64,000 bases of DNA from Zygnema cylindricum (Eukaryota; Streptophyta; Zygnematophyceae; Zygnematales; Zygnemataceae). The stretch is from assembly GCA_037447655.1 (NCBI GenBank), contig JBBHKE010002937.1, positions 1 to 64,000 of the forward strand, written 5' to 3'. Shown here one piece after another: positions 11,116 to 22,586 of the stretch; position 1 is the stretch's first letter, and each line of letters begins with the position of its first letter. The position numbers and the translations under genes are program-made. The notes under the pieces were generated by a model. The model had not been told where the DNA came from. It ran no database searches and saw only the letters and a program-made list of their open reading frames with translations.

Positions 11116-14100
11116 ATGGAGGTCTCAGAGTTTCAGGTTATGGGCCCACCCTCTAGGGTACCAATCTTTAATGGAACTGACTTCATATACTGGGAAAGTA
11201 TGATGATAGGAGCTCTATGCGAAAAAAGGTTTTGGGGGATAGTGAGTGGACAGTTGGGGCGTCCATCAAGTCTTGGAATTCCTCCAAGGCTTGGAGAAAG
11301 CAGATTCACCAGAAAAGATGATCCACCTTCAACGGAGGAAACAAAAGAAGGAGAGGTGGTGGACAAAGGAAAGGAGAAGGAGGCGACCACACCAATAACA
11401 ACTGGTTCAGCATTCATGTCACCTATTCCGAGGAACCGGGAGAATGATACTGAAACCGGGGACTTCAACAATATGGCGGTAAAGCACTTCATCCTACGCC
11501 ATCTCACTCAAGGGCTTGCATGTCCTCATTTGCAGGTAGAAAGGGCATCCGATCTTTCGATGGCTCTCACAGAGATGTACCGAAGTGGTACGATTCAGCA
11601 ACAACACTTGGCTGATCAAAGAGTTAAAGAGTATGTATACAAAGGGGGGAAGATGTTGGATTTTTGTAATGAGCTTGCTACACTCTTCATGGAGCTAGAG
11701 AGTGTGGGAAAAGATTTTAGTGAAAAAGAAAAGGTTAACTGTTTACTGATGAAGTTACCCGATGAGTTCGAGAACATAGTCAACCGTGTGCAGGACTTGC
11801 CGGACTCAAGGTGGATATGGAACTCAGGTTTAGGGATGATTCTCGTTCGGGATAATACGATTGAGATCCAAAGGGGAGGAAAGAGTGGCTAAGCCTTGGC
11901 AACTGCCACCGATTGGAGGAACAAGGATTCCCGGAATCCGGTCGGAAACTATGGCGGGAGGGAGCAGAAAAATCAGACCGACGAGTTCAGACCAAGGGCT
12001 CCCAAAGGTTTATGTCATTTTTGTAAGAAACCTGGGCACTATATGGCTGAGTGCACTAAGCTAACCGGGCTTCGGTTAAAGGAGGGGCAGACCGGTGGTA
12101 CCCCGAGAGGAAAGAAAAAGGCCCTTGTGACACACGTAAATGAGGCGGAATCCGAGGACGAGGACGAGGACGATGAGCTCCTTTTAGATGAGGAGTTGGA
12201 GGCGAAAATCAAGGTCGAAATACCACGAAGGCAAAAATGTGCTTACGGTGGATTAAAAGGTGAAGCAGGCTGGATTGTAGATTCAGGTGCCTCCATGCAC
12301 ATGTGTAAGGATAGGCACTTGTTCACTAAGATAAGAAATATTCCCACCGTAGAGATAGAGTACGGGGATGGGAGGATCGTCACCACTACTGTTGTAGGAT
12401 CAGTAGATTTGAAAGTGTTAGTAGAAGGAAAGACATCCATAGTAACATTCTCCGATATATTGTTTATTCTGGAGCGGAACAAAAACCTCATCTCTACATC
12501 CGTATTAGATGATAAGGGTTTTTTTACCAACACTAGGGAAGGAGTCTTTACTGTTAGTTTTGAGGAGGACGTCTATTTCATTGCTGAGAAAGGAAGCCAT
12601 GGGATGTTTAGGCTGGTTTTAACTAATGAAAAGAAGAAACTTTATTATGCTGGTGTTCATGATATTATGATGTGGCATAAGAGGCTTGGGCATGTGAATA
12701 TAGAGAAGTTAAGAGAGATGAAAAAGATGGGAGTGGTGGAAGGGATTAAGTTTAGTGAGAATGATAATATAAGTGATTGTAGTCGATGTGCTCAAGGTAA
12801 AACACACAGATAACCCTTTCCTAAAACAACCACCTATAAGGGAGAAAATATTCTAGATCTAGAACACACAGATATTTGGGGACCAGCTAAAGTGCCCTCA
12901 CCGGGGAGGAAGAGATTTATGATGACTATCACTGATGATTGGTCTCGGTATTCCCGAGTGTATTTTTTGAAAAACAAGTCCGAAGCTCAGGATTGTTTTA
13001 GACAATATAAAGCATGGAGTGAAAAACTTCATGAAACTCCAATCAAGAGAATAAGGAGTGACAATGGTGGAGAGTATACTTCTAACCAGTTTGAGGATTT
13101 TCTAAGAGAAGATGGGGTCGAACACCAAAAGACAGTTCTAGAAAACCCGGAATAGAATGTGGTAGCTGAAAGGTTAAATAGAACACTAAGTGATAGTGCT
13201 TGAAGTATGTTGTCGGATAAGAATATAGGAAAAAGGTTTTGGGCAGAAGCAATGAACAGTGCTAATTACCTCAAAAATAGAGTTCTTACTTCAGCTAGAA
13301 AAGATCAAACACCTTATGAGAGATGGACAGGCCGGAAACCAGACTTATCTTATTTAAAGGTTTTCGGCAGTCAAGTATTCAGTCTAGATACATATCGGTC
13401 TAATTGGAAGTTAGATCCTAAAGGAAAACCGGGATACTTATTAGGATATGATGAGGATGTTAAAGGATATAGAGTTTATGATCTAAAAAGAGAAGATATA
13501 ATCTTAGTAAAGCATCTAGTAGTTATGGATGAAGGAAAGTCCGTGGATCCCTTCAAATATACAAAGTCAGTAAAAATCAGATTTGAGTCAGAAAATTCCG
13601 ATAACTTTGAGCTTCCTAACTATCCGGGTTTTAGAGAAGATGACATTCTTGCAGATACAAATCAGACCCAAAAGGACTCGGCTGTGGAAACTCCAGTGAC
13701 AACTCTAACCAAAGCGGAAGACGTGGTGGAAATTGATTCGTAATCAAGGGATAGGGGAGAAGCCGAGTTTGTTCGAAAGAATCCACGAGAACCATCTATT
13801 CCGGCCTCAGATTTTGAGGGGGGGAGGAGAAGTAGCAAAAGACTGCAAGAAAAACAGGTTAATAACAAGGTAACTAAACTATCTCATCAAGATGAACCTC
13901 AAACTTATGGAGAGGCGATGACTTGTCCAGAAAGAAATTGGTGGAAGACAGCCATCAATGAGGAGATGGCCTCAATTATGGCAGCCGATACTTGGGAGCT
14001 GGTGGATTGTCCACCTAACCGAAAACCAATCGGTTCTAAGTGGGTTTTCAAATTAAAATTGAACCCAGATAACACAATCGAGCGTTACAAGGCCCGATTA

Positions 14101-15480
14101 GTGGCAAAGGGATTTACACAAAAAGAGGGAATTGACTACGAGGAAACCTTTGCCCCAGTGGTCAGATTTCCCTCCGTCCGCATACTTCTCAGCCTGGCAG
14201 CAGCGGAAGACATGGAAGTACACCAGATGGACATCAAGACAACCTTTTTGCTTGGAGAATTGGAAGAGGAGATCTTCATGCGACAACCCGAAGGGTTTGT
14301 GGAGGAAGGAGAGGAGAGTAAGGTATGCCGGCAGATTAAATCTCTTTATGGTTTGAAACAGGCGCCTCGACAGTGATATAAGAAGCTTGATGAGTTTCTT
14401 ACCGGTCTAGGATATATCCGGATCAGCTCAGATCACTCAATCTATGTTTTCGAAGATGAGGAAGGTTTTATATTTATTGCAATTTATGTTGATGATTTGC
14501 TTGTCTTAAGTAAATCAATGGAAAAAATTAATAAACTGAAAACCGATCTTAAGGGGAGATTTGAAATGAAGGATATGGGGGAAGCAAAATATATTTAGGG
14601 AATTCAAGTAGAGAGAGACCGAAAAATAAAAATTATAAGATTGACTCAAAAGGAAACAATAGGGAAAATGCTTGAAAAAATTCAAATGGATAAAGCTAAT
14701 AGTTGTACAACTCCAATGGAGTTGAAGAAGGGAAGTGAGGGGAGTGAGGAAGAAGGAGTCATAGTCTTAGACGAGGAATTAAGTCTTGAAGAACATAAGT
14801 TCATGCAGACTATTCCTTATAAGCAAGTAGTGGGAAGCCTAATCTATTTTATGAATTGTACCCGGCCGGATTTAGCTGCAGCTGTAGGAGTGCTGAGTAG
14901 AAGTCTAAATGCTCCCACTAAGAGGGATTGGGAGGCAGCTAAGAGAGTCCTTAGATATTTGATAGGAACTAGGGATCTATGGTTGCATTTGGGTGGGGAG
15001 AATACTGACATCACTACTTAGAGTGATGCCAGTTATGGTGATGCTCCGATGAGGAGATGCACTTCTGGATATGTATTATATGTGGGTGATGGGGCTTGCT
15101 GTTGGAGTAGCAAACATCAAAAAATTATTGCTCAGTCCACCATGGAGGCTAAGTATATAGCCTCTTGCTTTGCTGTAAAAGAATTGATGTGGGTCAAGTC
15201 TTTGCTTGGTGAGCTTGATCACCTTAAGAGTGGTGTGCAGAAAATTTTTTGTGATAATCAGGCAGCAATCGCCATTTCTGCCAATCCTAAACATCATTTT
15301 AAAGCCAAACACATGGACATGAGACTCAGCTTTGTTAGAGAGAAAGTAGAAAACAAAATAATCAGTTTATAGTACCGACCATATAGTGAGATGGTAGCAG
15401 ATATGGTGACCAAACCTGTGCCTTCCCCTAAGCTAATTTTCTGCAGGGAGAAGTGTGGTCTGAAATTAAAGATTGACTAG
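11116..15480 (+). pseudogene. copia-1 gag-pol, nine in-frame stops
   Basis: One frame of 1,454 codons encodes, in order, Gag with a CX2CX4HX4C zinc knuckle (CHFCKKPGHYMAEC), protease (VDSGAS), integrase (HHCC finger, DIWGP, SDNGGEY, AERLNRT), reverse transcriptase (YVDD near 14487) and RNase H. The start ATG lies in the 5' LTR. Stops are at 11890, 12811, 13153, 13201, 13741, 14374, 14596, 15019 and 15370, with no net frameshift against the copia-3 protein. Several correspond to CAA/CAG or TGG codons in copia-3, consistent with C-to-T or G-to-A decay. Confidence 0.93.
11136..11150 (+). promoter_or_regulatory. primer-binding site, initiator tRNA-Met half-tRNA type
   Basis: GGTTATGGGCCCACC directly follows the 5' LTR. 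It is complementary to the anticodon arm of eukaryotic initiator tRNA-Met (with CAU) rather than to its 3' end, as in Drosophila copia. It lies inside gag and encodes the VMGPP residues. Confidence 0.85.
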
Positions 15481-15493
15481 AAAATAAGGGGAG
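15481..15493 (+). promoter_or_regulatory. polypurine tract of copia-1
   Basis: AAAATAAGGGGAG directly before the 3' LTR. The identical 13-mer precedes the 3' LTR in copia-2a, copia-2b and copia-3. It would prime plus-strand synthesis. Confidence 0.9.
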
Positions 15494-16546
15494 TGTAGAA
15501 ATTAATGATCCATTTAAAGTATTTTCTAGGTCTAAAAATAAATATAGAAAGAAGCCGAGGCAGTCTACCTCTAAATTCTCTCTCCAACTCTCAAACTTGT
15601 CGCAGTCACTGAGAAATTGGAGAGGGAGCTAGAGCCATGGCTACCAAGGCTAACCAGAAATTTACGGGATTATATATTAGTTAGGGGTTTTATTCTAAAA
15701 AGATATGGTGTCGGCTACAGGATTTGATCCTTGTACCTACCGGTCGGCAGGCAGACGGTAGACGGTAGTCTTAGCCGTTAAGTCTTCATCGAATGTTACA
15801 TAATATAGGGTATGATATTTATTTAAATGGTATTGAGTAGGAAAATTCATTTAACTATAACTGATTACGGGAGACATAGATCCATAATTGTAAAAGTAAG
15901 GATAGCGGTACGGATAAGAAACCAATACCGCGCATTTGTTTCTTTATAGAGAAGAATATTGCACATGCATTTATTACGGCTACGATTAAATATGAATTTA
16001 ATCCGACGACCGGAATTAACGCCGAGATTGCGGAAGAGGATTTCGGCGGTTTATGGACATCGCCACATCGGACGACACGTGGCGGAATAACATTTGATCG
16101 CGGCATCTCCGAGGATTACGGGAACGAATCCGGACATACCACGTGTCTACATTTAGGCCATGTCGTTCGATGTTCGTACAGAAAGTACACCGGCAGCTGT
16201 ACTTTTGTGTACGGAGCTGCATTTGATTGGCTCCGTACATCAGTAGATAGAGTCTGTGAGATAGATAAGACTTAGAAAAATTAGGAGATAGGACCCTCTC
16301 TCCCAGAGAGCTTCTGTAGAAAAGGTCAACTTTGACCCTCCATAACTTACTGCTCAGGGGAGAAAATTCAGAGATTCTTTTTGCTATCGACTCAGGGGAG
16401 TCTTGTCTTCACAGGGTGAAGTTGGTCAGAGTTTTTGTCTGCCAGGGTGGCAGTTATTTTTGCTGAAACACAAAGGGGTCAGGGTTATCTTAGAGGCTTC
16501 TTGGAAGCTGTCCACTCTGAGGACTTATGGAGGTCTCAGAGTTTCA
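15494..16546 (+). repeat. 3' LTR of copia-1
   Basis: 1,053 bp, TGTAGAAATT to GAGTTTCA, closely matching the 5' LTR. It includes the antisense tRNA-like block at about 15709-15790 and is followed by the ACATT duplication. Confidence 0.93.
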
Positions 16547-16551
16547 ACATT

Positions 16552-18084
16552 AAGATGTAGGGAGAGAAAAGGAGTAAAGAAGGAGGAAGTGCAAGATGTA
16601 AGTTATATGTCGGAATAAGAGAAGAATGAGAGTAAGGGTGAGAGCTTTGTATGGAGAGCTTCGGCTTAATAAATTTTCTATTATGCCGATAAGATTTATT
16701 TGTGAGCAGTGAAAGAATGTTTTGTCTATGAGATTTATTTTCTATTAGCTTCCGCTGTGATATTGATTTTTATGTGAGCATCTCTCTGAGCACTTGATTG
16801 ATTTGTTTAACAAGATTGATAAATGATGCATGTCAGACGGTAGTCTATAGACGATGCACATCAACAATTTTCAATGATGATCTGGGGATGCGATATTTGG
16901 CGATGTATCAAATGTTGTTTGGCGTTAATTTGGCTATGAGGCAGAGGTCACAAACGGTTAACCAAAACCGTAACCGACCGTTAACCTACCGCCCGCATCG
17001 GATCCGTAACGGATTCGGTTGCCAAATTTGGCGGGTTGGGCGGATTCAGGTGGGTGATCCACGAAAAAAAAAAAACGGTTACGGTCGGGTAAGCAAAAAA
17101 CGAAAAAAATTGAAAGCTTTGTACCGTCATTACCATCCAACATTATTTTACTTTGTACTCTAGGTATCGCGGAAGGTATAAGGGAGATTTACCACTAATT
17201 TTGTACTTATTCGGGTACGGGCGGGTACGTGTAGTCGCGAGAAATCGAGTTTTGGTTAACTTTTTTTTTTCGTAAACTTGTTTCCTGTAACATTTAACAA
17301 TTTTGGAGCGTGACATAACCCGGTCTTGCGTCGGGTACTCAGATTTTGAAAACACAAAACGGTCGGTTTCGGTTATCTAAAATTTTGACTTTTGCAACCT
17401 TTGCTATGAGGTATATCTTCTCCGACATGACACCACATCACGATGTTGTAGCATAAATTTAAATACGTTCTCGACCATGCTGTGCGTTTATGTACGTTTG
17501 AAATAGTATATACAATATGGTGTTGTGTATCGGCAAAAAAATCATGGCGATAACACCGATATCGGTAGTTATCGGTTATCGAACGGTAAGGGTCCCGATA
17601 AATTGCTCCGAGACCAAAAAATACTTTATCGACCATAAATGGAAAATAAAGTATGCCATATAAATAGTAATTTATTATATAGTGTATTACGTTTTTCACT
17701 GTATGGCATGCAACGTGGAACATTGTGTTCTGTACTATGTGAAACAGAATAACGGTGGTTCATTACGACAGAATAAACCGTAAAACCATACGGTTTGAAA
17801 TGTACAATTATCGTTGATAGTTATCGGTACCGTTGTTATCGCGATAAAAAACCGATATTATCGTATTTTTATCGGCGATAACACTAGTGTCAATGTATCG
17901 TTCAAATATATCAATTATCGGCAAGCCAAAAAAAGCTACATGTTGATAAACGACAAAACCTTGCTGATGTACAACACTGATAAAATTCGAAAATTTATAA
18001 CACGCGTATGCACACAAAAATATATCAGTGAACATAACACAACAACGTACAGTTTCGTGCCATCACGTGAAAATACGGTCGGCC
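16552..18084. other. intergenic, with a MITE-like inverted repeat
   Basis: No gene seen. Positions 16975-17360 repeat GGTTAACC/CCGTAACC-type words. Positions about 17520-17887 form a partial inverted repeat of ATCGGC, GCGATAACA and TTATCGG motifs, ending GCGATAACAC|TA. This resembles the GTGTTGGGTATC TA-flanked MITEs, but the left end is unclear. Confidence 0.35.
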
Positions 18085-18665
18085 GCTCACTTTGAGGTAG
18101 TCACTCGTTACAACTCACTCTGTGCCATTTAGCCTTAGTTGACCACTCGAGCCATTCACTTCACTTTGAGGTAGTCACTCGTTACGACTCACTTTGAGCC
18201 ATTCGGTTTTAGTCGACCACTAGAGCCACTCACTTCGAGCCACTCTATCCTATCCACCCACTTTTTACCTCGAAACCACTTAGTTTGAGCCACACACGAC
18301 ACAATTGTCACTCTCAATCACTCACTTCGCGGGAATAACTCACCACCATTCAATATGCGACACTGATTATAACCACTGAGTCTATCCACTTGTAAGAAGT
18401 CACTCACGTGGGAAGACTCACCTCGATTTTGTCACCATAACGAACTGACTCATAACCAGTCACTACGTGCCAATCACCTCCTACCAGTCACTTCTAAGTC
18501 GCTCAACACCAACCACTCGATCGAAGCTATTCATTATAAACCACTCACCTTTGACCACTAATTTTGAGCCACCTAACATGAGCCACGCACTCCGATTCAC
18601 TCACTTAAAGTAACTCACTCTAATCCACTTACTTAGAGCCACTCACTCCGTGCCACTTACTTTTA
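18085..18665. repeat. degenerate minisatellite, GAGCCACTCACT-like
   Basis: About 580 bp in which variants of CACTCACTTTGAGCCA recur every 10-20 bases, with a longer near-identical duplication (TTTGAGGTAGTCACTCGTTA) at 18092 and 18166. No ORF of interest. Confidence 0.6.
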
Positions 18666-19157
18666 AATAACAAGTCTTTAAATTTAGTTTCGTAGGTCAT
18701 GTCGATCTTGTTCCTCATCATTAACGCCCCTTTGAGCTTTAAGAGAGAGAGAAAACGGCCTAATGAAATTGGCAAAAATGGTAATTTGGAAGGTAGCCTA
18801 CCATTTTGTTTTCAGAGAAGATATGCACAAATGATCTTCATATGCGAGCACCATTAGTGGTGTATTGGCAGCTGCATTGCACATAGATTAAAAATATTAG
18901 GAAAACGAGTCACGTGCCAACCTACATGTTGGGGTCATCGCAATATCAATAACATTGTAATTGTTTTGTTTAAGAACCTTGAAAATATTTAAAATCTAGC
19001 CTTCAATTTTTGTGGACTAAGACTTGAAAAACATGGACCATGAAATAACATTAAAAAATAATAAAAGATTGTAGAATCTCATAGTAGATTAAAAATAAGT
19101 ACTCTAAATAATATAGAAAGGTCACATTACCTATAAATAATGTAAAATGCCACTCTA
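18666..19157. other. intergenic
   Basis: AT-rich sequence in which I see no gene, RNA or repeat family. It ends at the TA preceding the next MITE end. Confidence 0.3.
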
Positions 19158-19549
19158 CACCGCGAATCGTAATTATAGTAAATAACGCTAATTCGGTCGC
19201 CCTAAATTTCGACTCTATCACGTTAAATTGAGTAAATGATTCTAATTTTTTCATTATACTATTTAAGGTACTTTTTGAATGAACGTTAATAACTCTAATA
19301 CAGTGTTGTTTTAAATAGTGTGGCGTACGGTCGGTGTTTTACCGTGCAAAATAGTGTTTTATTAAAAAAAAAGTACAAATAATGATTTAATACAGACCGT
19401 TATCATGTATTTGCGTTTTAACAAACCGCGTAGTGCAAATGTCACAGTCGCGATAAACTGCACGTTTTGTCAGATTCTGTACGAATACCTAATTTACAGT
19501 AGAGATATTCAACCTTGTCAAATTAGATTACTTAAATAAATGAGAGTAA
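19158..19549. mobile_element. left part of a CACCGCGAATCG MITE
   Basis: Begins TA|CACCGCGAATCGTAATTA and runs parallel to 25463-25850 for its whole length. It has no right end: after CTTAAATAAAT it meets a GGGTGCGTCTCCATGT end. The 25463 copy breaks at the same place, so the two probably descend from one composite. Confidence 0.6.
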
Positions 19550-19648
19550 GGGTGCGTCTCCATGTACTTGAAACTTAAAGAATTTACTTTGTTTTTTAGC
19601 TCAGATCCGGTGGACCTGGATTTCGGGTGTCCATATGTGTACCAAACT
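19550..19648. mobile_element. left end of a GGG..CCATGT MITE, truncated
   Basis: GGGTGCGTCTCCATGT followed by TTTACTTTG and TCCGGTGGA blocks. These match, in inverse orientation, the right end of the 25854-26665 element. It is interrupted by the 353-bp dispersed repeat. Confidence 0.5.
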
Positions 19649-20001
19649 GTAACAGCAATAGCGGATCGAACTTGTTTATAAAGGGATATTTAGGTGTTAT
19701 GATTATAGAGTACTAAATTTGGTAGACGTCCGCAAAAGAATCACGCTATTTGGAGTTATATTTTAAAAGTTATAGCGATGGGTGCATTTAGGTGACAGCG
19801 TGGGGTCTAAATAACAAGTGGGTATCATTGAAACGGGTTAAGGGTCAAATTAGTACCGAAATTACGTGTGTACGTTTCATAAAGTTCTAATGAAACGTTT
19901 AGTATGCACGGTGGTTCGTTTCGTACAAATTTTAGTACGAAACGTCACTTTTACTTAAAGGAATTTCGTAGGAAGTTTCGCGTGCGAAATTTGTTACGCA
20001 C
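19649..20001. repeat. 353-bp dispersed repeat, copy 1
   Basis: Colinear with 27735-28087 at high identity by eye. It contains several short palindromes (TTTCGTAC..GTACGAAA, TTCGCGTGCGAA) and stops at a 10-N gap exactly where copy 2 continues into the palindrome CGCACGATCGTGCG. Confidence 0.75.
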
Positions 20002-20011
20002 NNNNNNNNNN
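20002..20011. other. assembly gap
   Basis: Ten N, the fixed-length placeholder also seen at 31055 and 44290; true size unknown. Confidence 0.95.
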
Positions 20012-20213
20012 AATGTACTGCGATTAACCCCATGGGGAAAAAAACCCCGTTTAAGAGTTTATCTTATTTCATGCGCCAAAAAAAGGGGTACCCCAATTGG
20101 CGTCATGTAAAAAGAAAAGATATTTTTCTAAAAATACTGAAGTACAGTACTAAAGTTCCAAAACTCAGGTGTTCGAAAACAACTGGAAACGCGTACAATA
20201 TGGTGGTACAGTA

Positions 20214-20755
20214 CACCGCGAATCGTTATTAGTGTCAAAGTTTAAATAGTGTTAAAGAAAATTTACCGTACTTGATGCTAATTAAGAATTTGATTTTTTT
20301 CAAAAAAAAGGTGTATTCCAATTTCGGCGTTAATGCTAATTTGGGAACAGCAAAAATGGATTTTTTGCCGTACGACTATATACATTAATATATATATATA
20401 TCCGTACAAAATGTAAGAAATCGTACGCCGTCGCGAATTTAAAATATCCGTACATGCCATACTAGTTTACGTGTCGGACTAATCCCGTTTTTTTGAGCGC
20501 ACGTTCCTATGCGTGCGCGTCTGATTTAATTCATTTTTGTAAATTTTCACTTGAAAAGGTACATTAATGTACGGTCTGACATCGACCGTACACACACTAT
20601 CTAAATTCTATTGTACTTTTAGGCTTTACGCTATTTTGTATGGTACCTTAGTTAACGTCAAGGAAAAATTAAAATCATGTATCCTATTTGAAAAAAAAAA
20701 TCAAAATTTCAAGAACCCAAATTAGAGTTATTGACACTAATAACGATTCGCGGTG
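20214..20755. mobile_element. CACCGCGAATCG MITE, complete
   Basis: A 542-bp element with ends CACCGCGAATCGTTATTAG and its reverse complement, flanked by TA (20212-20213, 20756-20757). A second copy, with an inserted element, occupies the region ending at 29914. Non-coding and AT-rich. Confidence 0.75.
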
Positions 20756-21207
20756 TACACCGTCAATCGCTATTAGAGTAAAGGGATAAATAGCGTAAAA
20801 AAAAAATTAGTGTTATTAACACTAATCGGGAATTTATTTTTTTTGAAAAAAAATATATATACTAATTAATCCCTAACTGTAATTTGGGTTGTCCAGAATA
20901 ATAAATACCCGCCCTTTCGATGTCTACACTAGTATATGTATCCGAACAAAATCTGACAATTCGTACACCGTCGCGCTGTTCACACGGTCGACGGTCGAAC
21001 ACATGAGAACGTGATTTTTGTCGACGAGTTTGCATCTCTTTCTTCCAGTGCACATTCACATGTGTCCGCAATAATGTTAAGTGTCTTTTTAAGCCTTTGT
21101 AATTCAAAAAGTACCATTTCGTACAAAAATATCCTGTACGTACACCACACTATTTCTATCGCAGTGTACTTCCATTATTAACGCTAATTGAAAAAAAATC
21201 CTAATTA

Positions 21208-21912
21208 GGGTGAAGTTCCATTAGACGAAAAGTGAGCTTGTTTACATAAATTCGGACCTCTCCGTACTACGCCGTATGTCTTATTTTGTTTTTATGTGGA
21301 AAATAACATTACAGAGAATCTTGCTTATATTCTCCAAAAGTCTGGGAGTTAACAGTGACTGTTGGATATTTTTTCGCGAAGCATTCGCTTCGAAAGTTTC
21401 TGTAAATGGTGATGTACCTCGCGAGGTACATCACCAATTACAAAAAAAATTGAGCCACGACACGTTGGATAATGAGCATACGTGTCAAGATGGCAACCAA
21501 CGGAAATCAAAAAAATTCGCACACGATATACGCATTCAGAAATCCAGCAGAAAATACAAACGAAATCTCGTAACGAACTTTTGTCACGCTATTTTGTTGT
21601 GCCCATTTGTCACACTGTTTCTGACAGCTCATTCGTCGCGTAAAGCGAAACCTAAAGAAATGATGTGGTACCTAAGGCGTCTACAAAATTACAAAGCCAC
21701 AGATTGAACGATGACCTGAGGTACCGTGTATGGTACGCAAATGAAGCTTTGGTCGGTGAAAATCTGACAGTTCGATATCAAATCCTATAGATACTGGCAC
21801 CACTCTTTACTACCACGTGGATTACAGACTCTCCGCATGGAATTTCGTTCAAATTGTAGCATCCTATAATGTTGGCCGTACAATTACAGAATGTCCTAAT
21901 GGAACTTCACCC
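21208..21912. mobile_element. PIF/Harbinger-like MITE, TTA duplication
   Basis: A 705-bp element with ends GGGTGAAGTTCCATTAG and its reverse complement, flanked by TTA on both sides (21205-21207, 21913-21915). The related empty site at 30087-30102 has a single TTA in the same context, proving the duplication. It carries a perfect 28-bp palindrome at 21408-21435 and a 143-codon frame (21276-21707) that partly resembles the minus-strand frame in the 29111 copy. No transposase recognised. Confidence 0.8.
21408..21435. repeat. perfect palindrome in TTA-type MITE
   Basis: Two 14-bp arms, GGTGATGTACCTCG and its complement, with no spacer. Centre is 213 bp from the left end of the MITE. Confidence 0.95.
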
Positions 21913-22026
21913 TTAGAATAATGGAAAAAATATAATTATGGATTGTATTTCGGGGTTTTTTTTTTTTAAATGGCACTGAATTGGCGTTATATACTCTAAT
22001 AGCGATTGACGGTGTACCGCACACTA

Positions 22027-22584
22027 CACCGCGAATCGTAATTAGAGTAAATAACGCTAATTCGGTCGCCCTAAATTTCGACTCTATCACCTTAAATAGA
22101 GTCAATGATTCTAAATTTTTCATTATACTAATTAAGGTAAGGTTTAATTAGCGTAAAAAATTATAATATAGGTTCGTTTTAAATAGTGTGGAGTACGGAT
22201 GACGTCCGAACGTGCAAAATTGTACTTTTATAAGTAAAAAGGTATAAATAATGATTTAATAGAATCGCGCTCGCACGTGAAATCGCACTAAACAAAAAAA
22301 ATCAATCACACCGAAAAAAAGTCGTTTGCATAACTCTCGCCCCGGCGAATAAAGATTGGTCCGATGCGAACATTGTTATTATTTTAAAAATAGTATTATC
22401 GTATAATGGCAAACTATGGTACAGATTTTGTTCGTCTATGTAATTTAGTGTTTTTAATTAACCATTATTAAACCTTAAGTACAAATAAATTAGGTAAACT
22501 TCCTGTGGAAAGTTATTTTTGGTTTCCTCTAAACATTGTTTTTTTACTCTAATATTTTCTCTACTCTAATTACGATTCGCGGCG
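22027..22584. mobile_element. CACCGCGAATCG MITE, complete
   Basis: A 558-bp element, TA|CACCGCGAATCGTAATTAG at the left and the reverse complement of CGCCGCGAATCGTAATTAG|TA at the right (22585-22586). It abuts the next element at that TA. Confidence 0.75.
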
Positions 22585-22586
22585 TA

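Larger units (their letters stand above)
10081..11135 (+). repeat. 5' LTR of copia-1
   Basis: 1,055 bp, starting TGTAGAAATT and ending GAGTTTCA. Contains in order a TATTTTCTAGGTCT motif, a CCATGG, an antisense tRNA-like block (10297-10378), an ACACGTGGC G-box region, a CTCTCTCCCAGAGAG inverted repeat, and a TATAAAA at 10906-10912. The gag ATG (11116) is 20 nt before the end. Confidence 0.93.
10081..16546 (+). mobile_element. copia-1: complete Ty1/copia LTR retrotransposon, inactivated
   Basis: A 6,466-bp element bounded by ACATT target duplications (10076-10080, 16547-16551). LTRs are 10081-11135 and 15494-16546. The primer-binding site is 11136-11150 and the polypurine tract 15481-15493. 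The single gag-pol frame (11116-15480) keeps its register throughout but has nine internal stop codons, so the element is dead as a protein source. Its LTRs remain very similar to each other, suggesting moderate age. Confidence 0.95.
20758..22014. mobile_element. CACCGTCAATCG MITE carrying a nested TTA-type MITE
   Basis: Ends are CACCGTCAATCGCTATTAG and its reverse complement, with TA flanks (20756-20757, shared with the previous element, and 22015-22016). Removing the inserted 705 bp plus one TTA leaves about 549 bp, matching the uninterrupted 553-bp copy at 29987-30539. Confidence 0.8.

Noticed and set aside
11890-15372. Alternative genetic code (TAA/TAG read as Gln) suggested by stops at Gln positions of copia-1
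   Set aside because: TGA and TAG also replace Trp and Cys, and the open copia-3 pol uses CAA/CAG for Gln and contains no internal stop in over 1,300 codons.
21276-21707. Transposase or DNA-binding protein in the TTA-type MITE
   Set aside because: The frame partly resembles that of the 29111 copy but is broken there, includes the palindrome, and shows no DDE or Myb-like motif.
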